From: Rugalucina vietnamica
Taxonomy: Eukaryota; Mollusca; Bivalvia; Lucinida; Lucinidae
Direction: 5' to 3'
Assembly (NCBI GenBank): GCA_964017185.1
Contig: OZ024883.1
Location: 41,532,395 to 41,596,394, forward strand
Length of the DNA: 64,000 nucleotides
The translations under genes and the position numbers were made by a program. The notes beneath the pieces were generated by a model. That model made no database searches, had not been told where the DNA came from, and saw only the letters and a list, made by a program, of their open reading frames with translations. Below are positions 12,801 through 28,225 of the stretch, in pieces. Numbering within the stretch: position 1 is the first letter of the stretch; every line of letters begins with the position of its first letter.

Positions 12801-14310
12801 ACCAGAGGACCAATGGTCCTGTAAACGCTCACCTGAGATCTGCTACATATGCCAATAAACATGTTTGAATATTATGGTATTTAGCCCCAGTGCAGGGGCA
12901 GATGAAGCCCTTGGGCCATTTGTTTTCAGAATAATCAATATTCTGTCCATTTGTCAATTTCTATTTTATTTATTCCCTTTAAATTAACAGTTTTCCCCAT
13001 TCAAATGCATTGGCAACCTATGTTGACCTTGTCATCAAATAGGTCAAGGTCACCACAGGGTCATGATTTATATACACATTGTAGTACTTTAGCCATCGAT
13101 GCTTCATGCCAAGTTTCTTTGAAATCAGTCCACTGGTTCTGGAGTAGAAGATTTTTGAAGGGTTTTTACCATATATGGGCATGGCGGCCATCTTGGTCAT
13201 GTCACCTGGATTATTTATTTACACATTGGTTACCCCATCCTATAGATGCTTCACATAAAATTTGGCTTTGATTGGCCAAGAGGTTTCAGAGAAGAAGGTG
13301 TTTGAATATTATGGAAATAAACATGTGTACTGCCACAGGGTGGGGGCATATGAGCTCCTGGGGACCAATTATTTTCAGAATCATTAATATTCAGTCCTAC
13401 TGTGCATTTCCTGCAAGACTTTCACTTTAAATGACATTTCAAAAGTTTTCCCCATTTAAATGCATTGGCGACCTATGTTGACCTTGCCATAAAATAGGTC
13501 AAGGTCATTACAGGGTCATGATTTATATACATATTGTAGTACTTGAGTCATCAATACTTCACGCCAAGTTTCGTTGAAATCGGTCAACCGGTTCCGGAGA
13601 AGAAGATTTTTGAAGGCTTTTTACCATATATGGGCATGGCGGCCATCTTGGTCATGTGACCTGGATTATTTATATACACATTGGTTCCCCCATCCTATAG
13701 ATGCTTCACATAAAATTTGGCTTTGATTGGCCAAGCGGTTTCAGGGGAGAAGATGTTTGAATATTATGGAGATATACATGTATATTGCCCCGGGGTGGGG
13801 GCATATGAGCCCTGGGGTCCATTTTTTTTTTTTCAGAATCATTAATATTCAGTCCTACTGCCCATTTCCTGCAAGACTTTCACTTTAAATGACATTTTAA
13901 AAGTTTTCCCCATTCAAATGCATTGGCGACCTATGTTGACCTTGCCGTAAAATATGTCAAGGTCATCACAGGATCATGATTTATATACATATTGTGGACC
14001 TTGAGTCCCTTATGCTACATGCCAAGTTTCAAGATACTAGGCCTTTGGGTTCTGGAGAAGAAGATTTTTAAAGGTTTTTACCATATATGGGCATGGCAGC
14101 CATCTTGGTCATGTGACCTGGATTATTTATATATACATTGGTTCCCCCATCCTATAGATGCTTCGTATAAAATTTGGCTTTGATTGGCCAAGCGGTTTCA
14201 GAGGAGAAGATCTTTGAAAATGGTGGACGACGCCGACACCGACGGACGGACGCCGGGTGCCTACCTATCCTATAAGCTCCCCTTTGAGCCTTCGGCTCAG
14301 GTGAGCTAAC
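12801..14310 (+). mobile_element. CTCACCTGAG-family element with three tandem units
   Basis: Ends CTCACCTGAGATCTG and CGGCTCAGGTGAGCTAAC form the inverted termini. Inside are three tandem units of about 450 bp, each with the GACCTTGCCGTAAA hairpin, CAAGTTTCGTTGAAAT, GGCATGGCGGCCATCTTGG and TTGGTTCCCCC. A GGACGGACG microsatellite precedes the right end. No coding capacity. Confidence 0.8.
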
Positions 14311-14317
14311 AAGTAGC

Positions 14318-15924
14318 CCAGGGGCAACAATCGCTCACCTGAGAGTCAACAAGTACAGTCACTGGACTAAGTAATTGGGGTTTTTACCATATATGGGTAT
14401 GGTGGCCATCTTGGTCATGTGACCTTGAAACCCTACTGCTCTTGACTGGATTGTGTATCCTCTTTTCTGCCATTTTGGTTCACGTGAAAAAATCATCTAA
14501 CAAGGTCAGGGTCCTATAATGACCCTGGGTGGGGCTATATTTGACCCCAGGGGCAAGATTGGCAGGATTTAAGTAGAGCTCCACATGACAATGTTGTATA
14601 TCAAATATACAAGCTTTGTGTCATGCTGTTGCAGAGATTTTTTCATATATTTCCATTATGAGTCTATGGTAGATAATGACATGCCTGAGGCGTGGCCTAT
14701 ATGGACCCCAGGGGCACCGTTGGCAGCATTTATAAAGGAGAGTATTATACATTGGTCCACACAACATATGAAAGCTCTGGGCCATATGGTTTCGGAGAAG
14801 ATTTTTTTAGGTTTTTCCCATGACGCCCCCGGGGCGGGGCCCATATGGACCCCAGGAGCACAGTTGGCAGAATTTATAAGGAGGACCACTATACATTGAT
14901 AAAAACAAAATATGAAAGCTTTGGGCCTTGTGGTTTCGGAGAAGATTTTTTAAAGTTTTTCCCATGACACCCCCGGGGCGGGGCCAGTATGGACCCCAGG
15001 GGCACGGTTGGCAGGATTTATAAAGAGGAACACTATACATTGCTACAAACAAAATATGAAAGCTCTGGGCCTTGTGGTTTCGGAGAAGATTTTTTTATGT
15101 TTTTCCCATGACGGCCCCGGGGCGGGGCCCGTATGGACCCCAGGGGCACGGTTGGCAGGATTTATATGGAGGACCACTATACATTGCTACTGACAAAATA
15201 TGAAAGCTCTGGGCCTTGTGGTTTCGGAGAAGAAGATTTTTTTATGTTTTTCCCATTGTAAGTCTATGGGAGCTAATGACCCCCGGGGCAGGGCCATTTT
15301 TGACCCCAGGGGCATGATTGGCAGGATTTATATAGAGGACCACTACACATTGCTACATACAAAATATGAAAGCTTTGGGCCTTGTGGTTTTGGAGAAGAT
15401 TTTTTTATGTTTTTCCCTTGACACCCCCGGGGCGGGGCCCGTATGGACCACAGGGGCACGGTAGGCAGGATTTATAAAGAGGACCACTATACATTGCTAC
15501 ACACAAAATATGAAAGCTCTGGGCCTTATGGTTTCGGAGAAGAAGATTTTTGAAAGTTTTTCCCATGACGCCCCCGGGGCAGGGCCCGTATGGACCCTAG
15601 GGGCACGGTTGGCAGGATTTATAAAGAGGACCACTATACATTGCTACTGACAAAATATGAAAGCTCTGGGCCTTGTGGTCTCGGAGAAGAAGATTTTTTT
15701 ACCAGAGTTCTGATCCGACCTGGCCCAAAACCTAATACAACCTTTCCCCCTCCTCAATGATGCTTTAGATAAAATTTGATTGCGATCAGCCATGTTGTCT
15801 TAGAGATATTTGAGTTTGAAAATGTGAACGGACGGACGGACGGACGGACGTGCGGACGCACGCCGGCTTGACTTCTGTACTATAAGCTCACCTTGTGAGC
15901 CTTCGGCTCAGGTGAGCTAAAAAT
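14318..15924 (+). mobile_element. CTCACCTGAG-family element with about seven GC-rich units
   Basis: Same termini as the neighbour, but a different core: about seven tandem units of roughly 150-165 bp containing CCCCGGGGCGGGGCC, GGACCCCAGGGGCACGGTTG and CTCTGGGCCTTGTGGTTTCG. A (GGAC)n tract at about 15830-15850 precedes the right end. Confidence 0.8.
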
Positions 15925-16355
15925 GCTTAAGAGCTAGCCAACTGCGGCATGAATGCGTATAGCTTGACGTTGTTATGACGTTGGGCCGGTTTTACTGTTG
16001 TTACCTTAGAAACGCACGCGATTTAATGCCTAATTTTCATCCGATTTTATTCAAATGTTGTGCATATGTTAACTACGAGTATATGTTAATTTACAACATG
16101 CACAGATAACGTAAATTTCCCATGACAATTACAAATTTGGCAGCACTTTTCCTCGAACTTTTTGAATCCCCCTCGTAGATTATGGGTACTCGTTAGTACT
16201 CGTTTGTACCCACACTCTATGTTTCGAGCAAAAATATTAAAAATATCAATGTTTTGAGCAAAAATATTAAAAATATCAATGTCTTGAGCAAAAATATTAA
16301 AAATATCAAACTTTTTCAGATAAAATTTTCAATTTTTGCTTCTGAAAAAAAAAAC

Positions 16356-16956
16356 AGAGGACCAATGGTCCTGTAAACGCTCACCTGAGATCTGTTGTAC
16401 GTATATACCAATAAACATGTTTGCATATTATGGAAAAAAGCCCCAGTAAAGGGGCAGATGATTCCCTGGTGTCCATTATTTTTCTTCATAATAATCAATA
16501 TCCTGTCCATTTGCCAATTGCCTGCAAGTCTTTCCCTTCAACCGACAAATTACAGTTATCCCCATTCAAAGGCATAGGCAACCTATGTTGACCTTGTCGT
16601 AAAATAGGTCAAGGTCATCACTGGGTCATGATTTATATATACATTGTAGTCCTTAAGCCATTGATGTTTCATGCCAAGTTTTGTTGAAATCGGTCCACCA
16701 GTTCTGGAGAAGAAGATTTTTGAAGGGTTTTTACCATATATGGGCATGGCGGCCATCTTGGTCATGTGACCTGGATTTCTTATATACACATTGGTTCCCC
16801 CTTCCTATAGATGCTTCATATAAAATTTGGCTTTGATTGGCCAAGTGGTTTCAGAGGAGAAGATCTTTGAAATTGTGGACGGACGACGGACGGACGCCGG
16901 ATCATGGCCATCCTATAAGCTCACCTTGTGAGCCTAACGGCTCAGGTGAGCTAAAA
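16356..16956 (+). mobile_element. CTCACCTGAG-family element, one core unit
   Basis: A compact 600-bp member with CTCACCTGAGATCTG at the left, one core unit, GGACGGACGCC near the right and CGGCTCAGGTGAGCTAAAAA at the end. It gives the clearest view of the single-unit structure. Confidence 0.8.
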
Positions 16957-17429
16957 AGAATAATTCTCTGTATATTGCATGTGGACAAGTTTTCGTGATG
17001 AACATCATTCCCAAATATACATGTTAGTATGCGTTTTGCTGTGTTTTCAAAAGTCTTTACCACAACTTTTCACTGTACCAGCCAGGCCAGATTCCAAAGA
17101 ACAAGGAACACTTCAAGAGTTTTTCTCTTCCTTTATTAACATTTATTTTACGATTTAAAAAATAAAATTCTGTCAGTGACATGACATGTTTGCAGTTTAA
17201 CTGTTACCTTGCTTACTGACCAAAAACTAAGACAGGTTCAATTTTTTATGAAACATTCAAAAAGCATTTTGTTTTCTCTTTCAAGATTTGGCCTTTTTCT
17301 GTGATTTTTTTTTTTCTGTGATTTTTATCCAAAACATTTGCTTATCAAAGATATACAAACAAACCAGAAAATTCAGTAAAATGATGTACATGTAGTATTG
17401 AATGTTATCTAACTCCCTGGTAAGAACAC

Positions 17430-17720
17430 ATCATCAGGAAAACATGTCCGTGAAATGTGTACCCCCTTAAACCCCACTTTTATATAGCAAAACTGGGGTT
17501 TGCAGGGGTATATCTATTTTTCTAATTTTTGCTCCAAAACATAGATTGTGGGTACTCGTTAGAACCGCCTCGCCGAGGCGGTTCTAACGTGTACTCACAA
17601 TCTATATTTTGAGCAAAAATAAGAAAAATATCATAATTTATCAGCTGAAAATTTTCAATTTTTAGAGCTCAAAAATATATGATTTGTTGCATGGGCAAGT
17701 TTTCGTTATGTAATGGCAAT
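17430..17720. mobile_element. MITE family 2 copy with central hairpin
   Basis: Carries GTGTACCCCCTTAAACCCCA at the left and a central perfect hairpin TAGAACCGCCTCG / CGAGGCGGTTCTA inside GTGGGTACTCG...GTGTACTCAC arms. This is the reference copy for the family. Confidence 0.7.
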
Positions 17721-18512
17721 TCAAGGCTGAATATACTTTGCATATACCTTGGCATGATAGATGCAAAAAATTATATTTTTTATGACCGTTACAAATATTA
17801 TGAAAATGGCAGAATATGTGAACCATTACCATATGGAATAAAGGAACATGGCCAGTTCTATAAATCAAATACTGTATCATATATGCAGTAGTTGAATTTT
17901 GTAAGAAATGGAAAAGGAAGAAATATGATCTCTAGCACTTTTTTGTCTGTTTACTTCCAAAATATCTTTGGCACACTTCAAATCCAAAAATTAGTTTAGA
18001 AGCATTAATTATATATTTTCTTATTTACTCTGCTAAATATAATTACTTCGCTTATTTCTTATATTCAGTAAATGAAAATAAAACAGAAAATGATGCCATG
18101 CAAAATGTAAAGCCAGCTTTACAATACAAGGAAGAAATGTGCAGTATCTTTTCCTTTACTTTTACATGTATTTCTCACTCATTTGAACTTTAAATCTTCT
18201 TTTAACATTGCAATACAGAAAAAACAAAGAAATGTCAATAATGAAAATCATTGGTTTAATTAATACTACAGCTAATTTTGACCGTGTAGCATGTACATAG
18301 TACATTTTCTATCAGTTATGTATTATAAAGCAATCCAAAGCCTCCTTGCTTTAATCATGTTAATGTTGATGGTATAATTTTACAATAAATTATGAAATAG
18401 ATACCATGCAGTTATTTCATTCATCCTTAGCATTTTGATACATACAGATGTACTCTATTTCCTTAACTGTTTGCAGCAAATGAAATGACAGAGATATTAA
18501 ATACATAGAGGA
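17721..18512. other. No gene recognised
   Basis: AT-rich non-coding DNA; no protein match, tRNA or repeat family recognised. Confidence 0.6.
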
Positions 18513-18661
18513 TATTCATGTTTTTGGAGTGAATATGAGTTTTATTTCATTGAGTGAAGTGAAAAAATTTTATATTTCATGAGTGCCGAAGGCACGAATG
18601 AAATATAATTTTTCACTTCACGAGATGAAATAAAACTCATATTCACTCCAAAAACTTGAAT
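18513..18661. mobile_element. Long-hairpin MITE
   Basis: An approximately 150-bp palindrome with arms TTTTTGGAGTGAATATGAGT and the inverse, and a small central TGCCGAAGGCA loop. It is unrelated in sequence to the hairpin at 8808. Confidence 0.7.
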
Positions 18662-18870
18662 TTTCTTTTTATTATATTGCATGTAGTCATTGTAACGTTG
18701 CGCGATAAAGCATATGACGTCAAAATCTTAAATGACGTCATTACGTCACGTCATTACGTCGCTATTGTGTGTGAACGTTCATTGCGTCAACATAAGCATA
18801 GATTATAAAATTTAGTAACGTATAAATTAGAAATAAAACGGTGGAATCGTAATTTGCGTATTCCCATATC

Positions 18871-18928
18871 TTATATTTTCACATGTGAAAATATAACTTT
18901 TTTATATTTTCACATGTGAAAATATAAC
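18871..18928. repeat. Two tandem perfect palindromes
   Basis: TATATTTTCACATGTGAAAA plus TATA occurs twice in direct tandem; each copy is itself a palindrome centred on CACATGTG. Confidence 0.7.
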
Positions 18929-18929
18929 T

Positions 18930-19725
18930 TTTTCAAATATTGGTTATATTTAATACATATTTCTCTATATTTCATCACTTGCCATATAATAAATGTGTAT
19001 TTTGAAATCATCAACACAAATTTTATCAGACTACACATCATTCAAATACACATACACATCTTTACTTCATTTTAACACAAATATCCTTCTGAATTTAGTC
19101 TACTTGGTCGACACTGATACCCATTCACCTCAAATTATGATTAATTTACTTTTACTCACACACACTTTGATGCTACATTTACTCTAGCAGAGTGGCAGAA
19201 AAAGAGAGAGTTGATGGTAAAAGAAAGATAACTCATTCTAATTCTCCATATAGACCAATGTTGTGCATATCCATTTGAATTTAAAATCACTTTATTAAAG
19301 TGATCATTTAAAATGAGCAAAATGATCAAAATCGGCATCTCGATTTAATGCTAAGAATTTCTTCATGAAAAACGACAAGTTGTTGTATAGTTGGTTGTTT
19401 TGAGGTTTAATGTCCCACCAACAGTTAATGTCATATGGAGACGGGAAATTTAACTTGTGAAAAATTTAAAGAGACCCTTCACATGATCTACACATTTACA
19501 TTGGAGAAATACTATAAATTACTTATGGATTACCATGGAAACAATCTCTTTTTCTGTCATTTAATCATATAATAATATATACATATAACTGTTTTATTTA
19601 CAAATTTGTATTTACAGATGTATGCAAAAACAAATTGACCGAAGTTGCTATGGGTTGAAACCAGTAAACTCAGAGCACCCAGTAGCGACTCTGATCAGCC
19701 ACAGCATCACACAGTCTGACAAGAT
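18930..19725. other. No gene recognised
   Basis: AT-rich non-coding DNA. At about 19390-19440 a short stretch with TTTAATGTCCCACCAACAG resembles the 3' part of a minus-strand SINE-A. Confidence 0.5.
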
Positions 19726-19917
19726 GAGCCGCCTCGTGGGAAAACCAACAATGTGGTTTCCGACCAGGTCCGAAAGTTCCTAGAAAAGAGCTAGAATCTT
19801 GAAATTTCGGATTTAAGTAGAAGAGGAACTGTACTATCTGAGTACCGAAAACAAAGGCGCTGATCTGCGCCTTTGTTTTCGCCTATGCGGACTGTTGGTT
19901 TTCCCATGTGGCGGCTC
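19726..19917. mobile_element. MITE family 1 copy, short
   Basis: Ends are intact, but the central hairpin is reduced to GCGCTGATCTGCGC. It lies in the intergenic region. Confidence 0.8.
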
Positions 19918-20261
19918 AAATATTGGTACTTTGAGATCCACAGCACTTGACAGAGCCAGAATGATACACTGACTGAGTGGACGTGTATGCTAACCTAAAG
20001 CAGCTTAGGTCAGACAGTTTGAACAGTACAGCTTAACAATCCTGCAACTGAACAAAATCTAAGGCAGCCTCATTACTTGAAAAATTTGCAAATTAAGATG
20101 CAGATCAGCTGTGCATTAACGGCACTTGGTCGGAAAATACAAAGACTGATTTTCTCACACCGCGATTCACTTTATAACTTTTACTCTAGTTAAGTTGTAC
20201 TTTTCAAACACTGAAACTGATCCTTTTCAACATGAAAAGAGACCTTAACAACAATGAATTC

Positions 20262-20496
20262 TTTAAGCTGCATCATGTGAAAACCTGCATTTTGCATGTG
20301 AAATAGGACGCAGATGCAGATCAGTTTCACAGTTAATGTGGAGCTGATCGGCTATCAATGATAGCAAAAATCCTTTAATTTGCAATGCCAACATAATTTC
20401 AGTGAAATTTCAAGCTTCTAGTAATCTTCAGTTCCGCCGGTGTGTGTCAGACCTGGTTGGAAACACAAAGAACAGGGTTTCTCATTATGCAGCTCA
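20262..20496. mobile_element. MITE family 1, strongly diverged
   Basis: Diverged TGCATCATGTGAAAACC end, GATCAGTTTCAC centre and TCTCATTATGCAGCTC end, directly preceding an intact copy at 20505. Confidence 0.5.
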
Positions 20497-20504
20497 CTTT
20501 AGAT

Positions 20505-20739
20505 GAGCTGCTTCATGAGAAAACCAACAATCTGCGTAGGCGAAAAACAAAGACGCAGATCAGCTTCGCGGTAACCGTGAAGCTGATCTGCGTATTTGTT
20601 TTCGCTATATGGATAGTACACTTCCTCCTCTTCTTAAATCAGAAATTTCAGGCCTCCAGCCATCTTCTGTGACTGTACAGCCTGATTTGTGTCGGACCTG
20701 TTTGGAAACCACATTGTTGGTTTTCTCACAAGACAGCTC
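20505..20739. mobile_element. MITE family 1 copy
   Basis: Full-length copy with a complete CAGCTTCGCGGTAACCGTGA centre. Confidence 0.8.
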
Positions 20740-20744
20740 ATATG

Positions 20745-21534
20745 ATGGAAGATTTACTGATGACAATATCTTATGAGTTGATGAACGTCATGCTGGAAAT
20801 GTCAATGAAGAACTTGTAGAAACAGAAAAAAAGAGTACTTGAATGGAACTTGAGTTGACTCTTGAATAATTTCTCTGTTATCCCTATTCATTTTTACTGC
20901 ATCCTGTCAGAAAAGGACATTGAATTTTCCAAAAGGGTGCTACATTAATTATTCAAAATATTCATTTTATGACCTTTAAAAAGGAAGTAAAATTCTATGA
21001 ACTTCTGTGCTGCTGGGCAAAAAAAAAAAACATGCTTAAAACCTAAAATAAAGCATTGAATTCTAGCTATAAAACTAGTTTTATAAAATATAAAATATGA
21101 CATGACTGCAGTTCTTACAAAGTTCTAGAAATAAAATGCATTATTTCCATGTGACGTTGAACATTGTAAAATCATCTATTTTAAAAAATATGTCCATTTC
21201 ATCAAATACTCTTCATATCTGTGTCACCGAGAGTCAATCAGCCAAATCGTAATTTCCTGTTTCTTCCTGAGACATGACAATGTTCCGTTCCGTAATAATG
21301 TTCCATTCCGTACACTATGAATTGTTCCCATCTTGGTCACTGACTAGTACATTCGTATGCTCTGGATAATTTGGAAAATTGCTGAAATTAGAAGAAATAG
21401 CCAGATAAGACACATGGTATGTATAACTTAACACTGTATGCATTAAGGCAAAATGCCACCTAAATACTGTGAGAAAATGCTTTGAAATGCAACAATTTTA
21501 TCACTTTGCTGGAGCCACTCATCTGTAACATCAT
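20745..21534. other. No gene recognised
   Basis: AT-rich DNA without recognisable coding or repeat features. Confidence 0.5.
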
Positions 21535-21840
21535 CAGGAAAACATGTCTGTGAAATTCATACAAACCCCTCTTTTATGCAGAAAAACTGGGGTTTGCAGG
21601 GGTACACCTAATTTTCTTATTTTTGATCCAAAACATACATTGTGGGTACCCGTTAGAACCACCTCACTGAGGCAGTTCTGCCTCACTGAGGCAGTTCTAA
21701 TGTGTACCCACAATGTATGTTTTGAGCGAAAATATTAAAAAAAAATAAAGAATTTTCAATGAAATTTTCAGCTGTTACTTCCGAAAAAACTCTCTGTATA
21801 CTGTATGGGCAAGTTTTTGTAATGTGTTGTGGGTTTTGAT
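21535..21840. mobile_element. MITE family 2 copy
   Basis: Contains GGGGTTTGCAGGGGTACACC, the hairpin GTGGGTACCCGTTAGAACC with its inverse ending GTACCCACAAT, and GGGCAAGTTTTTGTAATGTG. The CTCACTGAGGCAGTTCTG loop is tandemly duplicated. Confidence 0.7.
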
Positions 21841-25442
<3,602 letters not shown>

Positions 25443-25450
25443 CATGTATC

Positions 25451-28217
25451 TATCTTATCTTTTCATACTGCAGCACCCTCTTACTATTATTATGTGCAGT
25501 TGCGCTGTCAGTGCTAGAATAAAAGCAAGATTGTAGGAGATTTAAAAGTGCAATAGTAAGACTGGATTTAAAAAGGGCATAGTGTTAGTGAAGAAGAGGT
25601 GAAGTTAAAAGAGCTTAAAAACAGTGTATAAGATTATGGTAGAGTGTGAGTGATCTTACTGACTTCTCTCCTGAAGGAGTCAAGATCATCCAGTAGGACA
25701 ACTTCAGAAGGAAGTCTGTTCCAGAGAACAATCGACGCAGGATAGAATGAGTTCTGATAGTACTTTACGCCAGTGTGTATCTGTCTGAAAGCAAGAGGGT
25801 GCATGTGACGAGTGTACCTCGTGGGTCTTTCAAAGTATGATGGTAGTTGAATGGCAACATACCCATGTATTATCTTATAAAGCATTATCATGCGAGCATC
25901 AATCCGTCTGTCTGCCAGTGATCTCCAACCAAGCTCACACAACATATTGGAAACACTATCATATGAGGGGAAATTGCCAGTTACCCACTTTGGATCATTT
26001 CGGCTCCGATAGCTCACGGGCTCCGATAGCTCAAGTGGTAGAGCGTCCGCTTCGGGATCGGGAGGTCGCAGGTTCGATCCTCGGCCGCGCCATACCAAAG
26101 GCGTAAAAATGGTACTGGTAGCTCCCTTGCTGACGCTCGCAATAAAAGGGTAGTTCCAGGAAGATACAAGAAGGCAGGTAAGTATCTGTTAAGGATATTT
26201 GTTATGTCGCATAATAGCTCATGAGCTAATGTTGTCTGTTAAAAAACGCGACGTTAAATAAAGCTTCTTTATCTTTATCTTTATCTTTTCAATTTTATTA
26301 ATGTTTTCTTTTGTGTGGGGAGACCAAACTGGGGAGGCGTGTTCGACTTGGGGGCGGATTAAAGTTTTGTATGCCAGTTCTTTAACTTTTGAATTATTGG
26401 TTTTTACATTGCGTTTGACAAATCCTAGTGTTCCATTTGCTTTGGCGGTTATTGAACTGATGTGCTCATTCCAGCTAAGATCTTTAGAAAGTGTTACACC
26501 GAGATATTTAGCAGTGTTAGTCGACTCAAGTATCTGATCATGAAGGGTATACTGAGTATTTAAAGGTTGTTTTTGCTTTGTGATATGGAGCACCTGGCAC
26601 TTACTTGGGTTAAATTCCATATCCCAAGCGTGTTCCCAAGTCTGTAGGGTATCAAGATCTGCTTGAAGGATATCCCTGTCACCTGAAGAGCCAACAGTTA
26701 GGTAAACAGCAGTGTCATCGGCGAAGAGTCTGACTTGAGATTGGATGTTTTGTGGCAGGTCGTTTATATAGAGCAGAAAGAGGAGAGGCCCAAGAACAGA
26801 TCCCTGAGGCACACCAGATGTCACAGGGACCTCAGATGAGCTCTCCCCCTCCAGCACTACAGCCTGGGTTCGACCCACAAGAAAAGCTCTAATCCAGTTT
26901 AGAGTATTACCTTTCACTCCATGCTGAGATAGTTTGAATAAGAGTTTGGAATGACTGACCTTGTCAAATGCCTTACTAAAATAAAGTAGGACAAGATCAA
27001 CTTGCTTACCATCTACTAGCTGTCTGCCCAGGTCTTCAACAAGCTGTATGAGCTGTCTCACATGATCTCCTTTCTCTGAACCCGTGCTGGAGATCGTAGA
27101 GGATATTATTCTGGTTAAAATGTGTCAGTTTGGAAGCAATTATATGCTCCATCACCTTGCATAATATGCATGTCAAGGAGATGGGCCTATAATTGGCTGG
27201 ATCACTTTTTGTTCCCTTCTTGAAAACCGGGCTCACATTAGCTTTTTTCCAGTCTGTGGGTATATTATCGGTGGAGAGAGATTTCTGAAAAAGCAGTTGG
27301 ATTACAGGTGTGATCTCCTCTCTAAGTTCTTTCAGTCCTATAGGCTTAATTCCGTCTGGACCTGCTGCTTTATCTGGTTTTAATTTTGACAATAATTTGA
27401 GTATACCATTCTGATCAATGTTAAATTCAGGCATTTTAGGATAATTACACTGGAACTGCTGAGGAATGCGAACAGAGAAGTAATCCTGGAGTTTATCTAT
27501 ACATAGTTGGTGGAGTTTTAGAGGTGAAAGTTGTGAGAATACTGACTGAAATTGCTTATTTAACAAAGTAGCTTTATCTTTACTTTGAGAAAATGTGGTA
27601 CCTGAAACTTTATCTTTAAGAGGAGAAACACCATGAGCATCCTGTTTTGCGTTTTTGATCAAGGAGAACAGTTTCTTAGGGGCAAAGTTTTGCTGATCAG
27701 AGTCTGTAGTAGTGGCACCTTCTTCGTTACTGAGGCCTTGTATCGACTGCAGGTAATTGTTGTATGCGGACTTTATTTTGGTCTGCACAAGGTGTTTCAC
27801 CTCCTTGAAATGACGTCTATCCCGGGGGTGTCCTTTCTTTTGTTTCTGAAATAGGCTGTCGCGCTTACGGATCAGCCTTTTTATTTCCTGAGTGATCCAT
27901 GGCATGCTTCTTTTTGAGCCAATTTTCTTGATTGGTACAAACTGGGAAATACCGGTTTCGATTGCTGTTTTAAGGGAGGACCAAATTTGTTCAACATCTT
28001 TGTTGGTATGATTAGCCAAAATTTCAATGCAGAATGATCTTATGTATAGCTTGAAGCCATCCCAGTTTGTCTTTTTGTAAAGAGGGACAGATCTTGGAAT
28101 TTGCTTACTTTCATAGGGTTTAATGTTTGCACTGACTAGAACTGCATCATGGTCTGCAATGCCAGGGTGGATTTCAATATTGTTTACGAGAGTAGGATTT
28201 GAAGTTATGAAATAGTC
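25451..28217 (-). mobile_element. 5'-truncated non-LTR retrotransposon, broken
   Basis: Read on the minus strand: the C-terminal part of an APE-type endonuclease (GIADHDAVL, 28.15 kb), then a reverse transcriptase with SPVFKKG, NYRPISLT, GVPQGSVLGPLLFLLYIND and the catalytic FADD, then the thumb and a C-terminal tail. This is the Jockey/CR1-like type by motif. The frame shifts at about 27060, consistent with loss of two bases between CETAH and QLIQLVEDL. CATGTATC at 25443-25450 and 28218-28225 is the 8-bp target duplication, so the apparent Met at 28220 belongs to the target. A SINE (26006-26290) splits the 3' part. It is inactive. Confidence 0.85.
26006..26290 (+). mobile_element. SINE-C nested in the LINE
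   Basis: A tRNA-like head with A box TAGCTCAAGTGGTAGAGC and B box GGTTCGATCC. The acceptor and T stems do not pair well, so this is not a functional tRNA. The tail is TTATCTTTATCTTTATC. Imperfect flanks ATCATTTC and ATCTTTTC look like the target duplication. It interrupts the reverse-transcriptase C-terminus between INKIEKI and KWVTGNF. Confidence 0.7.
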
Positions 28218-28225
28218 CATGTATC

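Larger units (their letters stand above)
12084..16175. mobile_element. Mariner-like MITE carrying nested elements
   Basis: TA dinucleotides (12082-12083 and 16176-16177) flank inverted ends CGAAGGGCGTTCAAAAAG and its imperfect inverse (CTTTTTGAATCCCCCTCG). Without the nested elements at 12801-15924 it is about 1 kb. No transposase frame is recognisable. Confidence 0.65.
11990..17010. mobile_element. MITE family 2 copy split by nested insertions
   Basis: The left part (11990-12083) ends GATCCAAAACATA. The right part resumes at 16176 with the GTGGGTAC-type hairpin half and GAGCAAAAATATTA repeats, and after a further insert continues at about 16960 (CTCTGTATATTGCATG), as in the uninterrupted copies at 17430 and 21535. 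Inserted are a mariner-like element (12084-16175) and a CTCACCTGAG element (16356-16956). Confidence 0.65.

Noticed and set aside
26018-26093. Possible tRNA gene
   Set aside because: A and B boxes are good, but acceptor and T stems do not pair and the sequence continues into a SINE body and tail.
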